Source of the DNA: Crotophaga sulcirostris
Lineage: Eukaryota > Chordata > Aves > Cuculiformes > Crotophagidae
Length of the DNA stretch: 64,000 nucleotides
Assembly (NCBI GenBank): GCA_013397455.1
Contig: VYZB01000190.1
Span: 1,179,550 to 1,243,549, forward strand
Direction of reading: 5' to 3'
Every line of letters begins with the position of its first letter. Positions within the stretch are counted from its first letter, which is position 1. The notes under the pieces were generated by a model. That model had not been told where the DNA came from. It worked only from the letters and a program-made list of their open reading frames with translations, and searched no databases. The position numbers were made by a program, and so were the translations under genes. Shown here piece after piece: positions 63,729-64,000 of the stretch.

Positions 63729-63789
63729 TTTTCAACAGCATAGAGACATTCATAACAACATTTTCAACAGCATAGAGACATTCATAACA
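63729..63789. repeat. tandem duplication, 32-base period
   Basis: A 29-base word starting TTTTCAACAGCATAGAGACA is repeated exactly at 63729-63757 and 63761-63789, with a three-base spacer. Exact identity suggests a recent event. Confidence 0.95.
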
Positions 63790-64000
63790 TAGAGAAATCT
63801 GTGGCTTGTCATCAAACATCTGAGTGGCTTGCCTCTCTCCTCTATTTAGTCGTCTTAGTATTATGCTTTCAATAGCTGAGAATATCCCTAGGTATTTTTA
63901 CTTTTCTAATTCTCAGTGCTAATCACACAGGAACTTGACTAAACTGTTGCCACCACTCTCATGCTTCCTGTTCTGGAGCTTGTTTGCTGGAGCTGGGAGC

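Noticed and set aside
7924..64000. Non-coding 5' exons of FUT9 within the window
   Set aside because: They may exist, but no exon can be told from background by sequence alone, so none is annotated.

Overview
The window looks like bird nuclear DNA. It contains one protein-coding gene that I recognise with confidence, FUT9 (alpha-1,3-fucosyltransferase 9), on the minus strand. The rest is AT-rich non-coding sequence with scattered CR1 LINE fragments, two avian-type ERV LTR relics, an ancient MIR SINE relic and a tRNA-like relic. The CR1 subfamilies, the LTR types and the otherwise sparse repeats point to a bird. I cannot name the species.

Layout, left to right. Positions 1-6835 lie downstream of the FUT9 stop codon and are best read as its long 3' untranslated region plus possible flank. 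This stretch has several candidate poly(A) hexamers on the minus strand and one strong imperfect hairpin at 4460-4514. Positions 6836-7915 hold the complete 359-codon FUT9 reading frame in one exon, with a textbook splice acceptor just upstream (7924-7963). From 7924 to 64000 the sequence is upstream of the coding exon and is most simply the large FUT9 intron before it. I could not identify any non-coding 5' exon.

Repeats in the intron: ERV LTR relics at about 9498-10150 and 14292-14836; an old CR1 3' end at about 13485-13612; a long, internally deleted CR1 at about 30545-32335 (ORF1 esterase, endonuclease and the RT C-terminal part, but no RT core); a foldback with a tRNA A box at 33169-33260; a 5'-truncated CR1 at 34480-35376; a MIR at about 35434-35605; two adjacent, oppositely oriented CR1 pieces at 52522-53280 and 53612-53880; and a short CR1-type tail at 60633-60680. 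Simple repeats and short tandem duplications are listed separately.

I found no CRISPR array, operon, functional RNA gene or second host gene. I also found no convincing new biological system. The points most worth checking are the 3' UTR hairpin, the tRNA-like foldback, the unusual CR1 that lost both its RT core and its 3' end, and the false upstream methionine of FUT9.
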